Positions 60,572 to 64,000 of a stretch of 64,000 nt of DNA are shown piece after piece (within the stretch, counting starts at the first letter, position 1; each line of letters opens with the position of its first letter). A model generated the notes under the pieces. The model was not told the origin of the DNA, did no database searches, and saw only the letters and a program-made list of their open reading frames with translations. The DNA comes from Trametopsis cervina. Taxonomy: Eukaryota; Basidiomycota; Agaricomycetes; Polyporales; Irpicaceae. The translations under genes and the position numbers were made by a program. The stretch covers positions 953,000 through 1,016,999 of the forward strand of contig MU278353.1 of assembly GCA_022385755.1 (NCBI GenBank). The letters run 5' to 3'.

Positions 60572-62197
60572 ACCGGTCTCGTTGCATCATCGGCCAGGCA
60601 GTAGTAATGTTTACCGGCCCATGGGTAATACCACTCGGCCAGCCTATACAATTCTTTACCACACGGTCAGTCATTATTACTATGCGGCCAAACGGTACTA
60701 TTGCTCCTTGAGCAGTCTACTGTGTCATCGGCCAGGCAGTAATGCCGTTTTACTAGCGGATAGATAATACCACTCGGCCAACCGATATGATTCTAATGTA
60801 CGTTTTCAGTTATTATTACTGTACGGCCGACCGATAGTATTCATCTATCACTGGTCTACTGTGTGATCGGCCAGGCAATAATACTGTTTGCTAACCGATG
60901 TAAATTATTGTCCGGCCGATCAACATTACTCACCCAACATGTTATGATCACTCTGTGGCCGGGCAGTAATACTGTATACCGGCCGAGGGATAATACCACT
61001 CGGCCGACCGATCTAAGGCTAAAGCACAAGGTCAGTAATTATTACAGTACGGCCGACCACTACTATTGGTTCANNNNNNNNNNNNNNNNNNNNNNNNNNN
61101 NNNNNNNNNNNNNNNNNNNNNNNNNNNNNNNNNNNNNNNNNNNNNNNNNNNNNNNNNNNNNNNNNNNNNNNNNNNNNNNNNNNNNNNNNNNNNNNNNNNN
61201 NNNNNNNNNNNNNNNNNNNNNNNNNNNNNNNNNNNNNNNNNNNNNNNNNNNNNNNNNNNNNNNNNNNNNNNNNNNNNNNNNNNNNNNNNNNNNNNNNNNN
61301 NNNNNNNNNNNNNNNNNNNNNNNNNNNNNNNNNNNNNNNNNNNNNNNNNNNNNNNNNNNNNNNNNNNNNNNNNNNNNNNNNNNNNNNNNNNNNNNNNNNN
61401 NNNNNNNNCGACCGATCTAAGGCTAAAGCACAAGGTCAGTAATTATTACAGTACGGCCGACCACTACTATTGGTTCATGACCAGTATATTGTATCTTCGG
61501 CCAGGCAGTAATACTGTTTCCCGGCCGACAGATAATACCACTCCTCTGACCGATCTAAGTCCAAAGCACACGGTCAGTAATTATTACAGTGTGGCCGACC
61601 ACTACTATTGGTTTATGACCGGTATACTGTGTGATCGGCCAGTCAATAATACTGTTTGCTGACCGATGCACAGTATCGCCCGGCTGTCCCATATTATTCT
61701 TCAGCAACCTGTAAGTTTATGTCAATGGCCGAGTAGTAATACTCACCAGTGAATGAACCATGTGTGAAATCGGCCGAATGAAATTACTCGTCAGTATGCA
61801 ATCAGTACATATGAGCGGCCGAACGATAACACTGACATACAGTAACACGGCTTGGTGCACGTCTCCGGCCGACGGGTAGTATGTAGCATACTGTTTCGCT
61901 CGGCTGACCTACCGTATTGCTGTATTTTGTAAGAGTATATCGGCCACCCGATATTATACGTATTAATTGCTGCTTGTAATGCTTGATAGGTCTGCTTGAT
62001 ATTATAGAATGCATGCCGTTTTTTCACCTTACATCGGCCGAGTGATATTACCGCCTAACTCAGCTTCATATACTGCACAGTAGGCATAGTGTACACATAT
62101 TTCGGCTGGTCTGTATTACCAAGATATATTGCTACTACACCGGCACTGTACTACTAAGCTACCATACATGGCCGGCCGAGGTCGGCCAGCCGATAGC
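60572..62197. repeat. Right subterminal CGGCCG array
   Basis: Motifs such as CGGCCAGGCAGTAATACTG, CCGGCCGA and GTACGGCCGACCACTACTAT recur, with a higher-order unit of about 138 bp. Unit sequence resembles the reverse complement of the left array (GGCCG-CCACTACTA and CCAGTAT words in both), as expected for inverted subterminal repeats. No coding potential. Gap at 61074-61408. Confidence 0.85.
61074..61408. other. Assembly gap (N's) in right array
   Basis: 335 unknown bases. The 69 bp on its left (61005-61073) are identical to the 69 bp on its right (61409-61477). Confidence 0.99.
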
Positions 62198-62236
62198 TAT
62201 CGCCTATTAATCCCATGTTCCGTGTGATAATACTGG
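62198..62236 (-). repeat. Right terminal inverted repeat
   Basis: Reverse complement begins CCAGTATTATCACA and matches 43611-43649. The last element base is 62236; flanking gene sequence resumes at 62237. Confidence 0.8.
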
Positions 62237-64000
62237 ATTATATATCTTCACGAGGACGTGGAATGACATGAGAGGAGGACGAGTTGTCGAGGAGCAAAGG
62301 GTCAATAGGTATGTAGACCTTTTGCTCATAGATACTGGCTAAGGCTGGATCGATGCTCATGGCTTCCAAGATCTCACGACGCTGTGTGTCCTCGTCATCG
62401 ATAGCATCATTGAAATCGTCTTCCTCTTCTTCTTCAATCTTCAAGAGCCCTCCAAATGTCTGGGCATGCTTTGATATAACTGCGCCAAACGATTCGCCAC
62501 TTGGTACGTCTTCTATGACTTCTAGCGTTTGCAGCTTATCGAACCCTTCTAAACGCAGCACACCACGTCCTGCTGACGTAGGACTGTGCTGTTGTAGAAG
62601 ACTATTCCACAAATGAGCGTTATGGTCCACAAGGCTAATGTGGTGGCTGCCAAACGTCGATGCGAGAAAAGGAGTAGGTGCGAACTCCTTTGATTTGAAG
62701 CGCACACGGACATTTCGTCGAAGAACATGGTCACCCGCCAAGTTCAATATACCCTCATAGCCAGAGGGGTTTGCACGTTGCAGTGAGTTCCAGCCTTTAT
62801 GGGAACCCTCGATGCGGCTTCCGTCAGAACGAACATCGTTTCGCGGACGAGAAAGGCATCCTTTCTCTACGTGAGACATCTGAACGGCATGTGCCTATCA
62901 AAACCGTTGGTAAGTTTGAATACAATCGCGCAGATAGTCTGCTTACGTACCTTTGCAGCCGCTTGTGACCAAACATTTCCGTGAGCAAGCCACTTCTTGT
63001 ATGTAGCGTCCAGCCTTGCTGCTTGTTCCTCTTTATTCCGCCAAATTGCAGGCTTGCCATTTTCTGCTGGCCTCTCAAGTATCGCTTCGACAATATCACG
63101 CGATACAGCTCCGCGATAGGCGTTGTGAACACCTCCGATGATTACAGCCTCATATCTAACATTGATGTGAGTAATCTCGACGGACTATGCAATCGCGATG
63201 CTGACATACCGGCCTTTGAAATGCTTCAGGTCTAGACCGAGAAATGCACCGGGAAGATTCTTCTTCACTGCGCCAGCTACCTGACAGCAGTTATCTGCTA
63301 CCACAATAAGGTCTTGTGGAATATTAAGCAGATCAAAGCGACGTCGTAAACCAGCAAGTGATTCGCCAAAGTCGTCGTTTGCACCACTTTGACAAAAGCG
63401 CTATATGTTACAGTTAGCGAGATTGTCTGCATTGAGAAGCAAAACTCGTACGTAGAGGACGATCTCATTCTTTTCATTGACCGCTGAAAACATCCCTCCT
63501 TTCCAGACCTGGTCACGCGAACCATCTTGCGTGTTGATGGTAGCCTTTCGCGTGATGCGATATGTATGATCAAACGAGAGCGTGATGGCTAGAGATTTGC
63601 GATAAGTAAGCCTCTTCTGCAGATCATTGTTTTCTTCTCACCTTCAAGCGTACGCAGATATTTTGATGACTCCACCAAGCGCAGAGCCCCAAAGAGTAAG
63701 TATACCTCAGTAATCATATCATTGCTGATTGAAGCATCGGCATAGCCATTTGATGCGCGCGGCGGCGAGAATGGTTCAATACTGATCGACTTTCTGAACG
63801 ACAAGACAGTTTGCCCTTTTTGTGCGATCAACGTCTCAATAAACTCAAGGTACGCCAACCGCTGCGCATGATAGTGAAGAAGGTGGAGTTCTGATACACC
63901 GTAATTAGATTTGATGCTACCAAGATGAAGACATCGACCTACGTTCAACATGCGTTGCTATTCCCAGTGCGGTAAGTGAAGGACGGAGCTCAATGATGAG
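62237..64000 (-). pseudogene. 5' part of an interrupted DDE-transposase-like gene (runs off window)
   Basis: N-terminal and central part of the gene whose end is at 41789-43610. Exons give LHYHAQRLAYLEFIETLIAQ, FDHTYRITRKATIN, VWKGGMFSAVNEKNEIVLY, RFCQSGANDDFGESLAGLRR, LIVVADNCCQVAGAVKKNLP and RGAVSRDIVEAILERP. They continue with GCLSRPRNDVRSDGSRIEGS, HKGWNSLQRANPSGYEGILN, HHISLVDHNAHLWNSLLQQH and VPSGESFGAVISKHAQTFGG. Aspartates in FDHTY and VADNCC are candidate catalytic residues. The frame reaches HVIPRPREDI and meets a stop at 62238, next to the transposon end. The start lies beyond 64000. The family is widespread and repetitive in agaricomycetes as I recall it, so this host gene may itself be a mobile element. 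Confidence 0.72.

Larger units (their letters stand above)
43611..62236. mobile_element. KDZ-TET DNA transposon, about 18.6 kb
   Basis: Large class II element bounded by inverted copies of CCAGTATTATCACA. Inside the ends are subterminal arrays of CGGCCG-type motifs. Between them are six genes: a SIM-like small protein (-), KDZ transposase (-), TET/JBP dioxygenase (-), an unknown gene (+), an unknown gene (-) and an unknown gene (+). All appear open, so the element may be autonomous. The length includes 1,095 bp of N gap, which may be of arbitrary size. No target-site duplication is visible: the left flank ends CTAAGTAG and the right flank begins ATTATATA. It is inserted in a DDE-transposase-like gene. 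Linkage of KDZ transposons and TET/JBP genes is established for basidiomycetes. Confidence 0.85.

Noticed and set aside
61066..61662. Frames across the right gap
   Set aside because: Same artefact: N's plus repeat array.
43611..62236. Starship-type element (large cargo transposon with a tyrosine recombinase captain)
   Set aside because: No DUF3435-like tyrosine recombinase is seen; the transposase is KDZ type with TIRs, and Starships are described from Pezizomycotina.

Overview
The window is nuclear DNA of a filamentous basidiomycete, most likely an agaricomycete. Genes lie close together on both strands and are cut by many short introns (about 45-65 bp). Several exons are tiny: 17 nt in the RING/TRAF gene, and 23, 30 and 40 nt in the RRM gene. 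The gene families also fit: DUF6533 membrane proteins, a sedolisin protease, a KDZ transposase and a fungal TET/JBP dioxygenase. I saw no tRNA, rRNA, CRISPR array or prokaryotic operon.

Region 1 (1-36 kb) is mostly ordinary gene space. In order it holds a WD40 protein (-), an acidic protein with repeated SUMO-interaction-like motifs (-), a RING plus TRAF zinc-finger protein (+), two unrecognised ORFs, the replicative helicase subunit MCM2 (-), Mediator subunit MED14 (+), a secreted sedolisin (S53) protease (-), an alpha/beta hydrolase (-), a small unknown protein (+), a DUF6533 membrane protein (+), an HMG-box regulator with a glutamine-rich tail (-), a glycine-rich RRM protein (-) and an ABCB6/HMT1-type ABC half transporter (-). 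MCM2 and MED14 diverge from a 235-bp spacer.

Region 2 (36-43.6 kb) is sparser. It has a second DUF6533 gene (-) that is a close inverted paralogue of the one at 22.4 kb, a twin-CX9C EMI1/DUF3128-like gene (-), a diverged tandem repeat, and the 3' part of a DDE-transposase-like gene.

Region 3 (43.6-62.2 kb) is the highlight: an apparently complete DNA transposon of about 18.6 kb. Its ends carry a 39-bp imperfect terminal inverted repeat starting CCAGTATTATCACA. Inside the ends are long arrays of CGGCCG-type palindromic motifs, in opposite orientations and each broken by an assembly gap. Between the arrays lie a KDZ transposase with a CxC2-type cysteine cluster, a TET/JBP 2-oxoglutarate dioxygenase, a small protein ending in a SUMO-interaction-like motif, and three larger genes whose function I do not recognise. 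KDZ transposons linked to TET/JBP genes are known from basidiomycetes. The exact ends, the CpG-palindrome arrays, the unknown cargo and the nesting look worth following up. The transposon sits inside a second mobile-element-like gene: the N-terminal half of a DDE-transposase-like protein is at 62.24-64 kb (running off the window) and its C-terminal half is at 41.8-43.6 kb, both on the minus strand.

Working model (inference): the transposase acts on the TIRs and CGGCCG arrays, the TET enzyme oxidises 5-methylcytosine in these CpG-rich sites to relieve host silencing, and the SIM-bearing and other cargo proteins modulate chromatin or SUMO pathways. Exon boundaries were worked out by eye from reading frames and splice sites, so gene ends are estimates.
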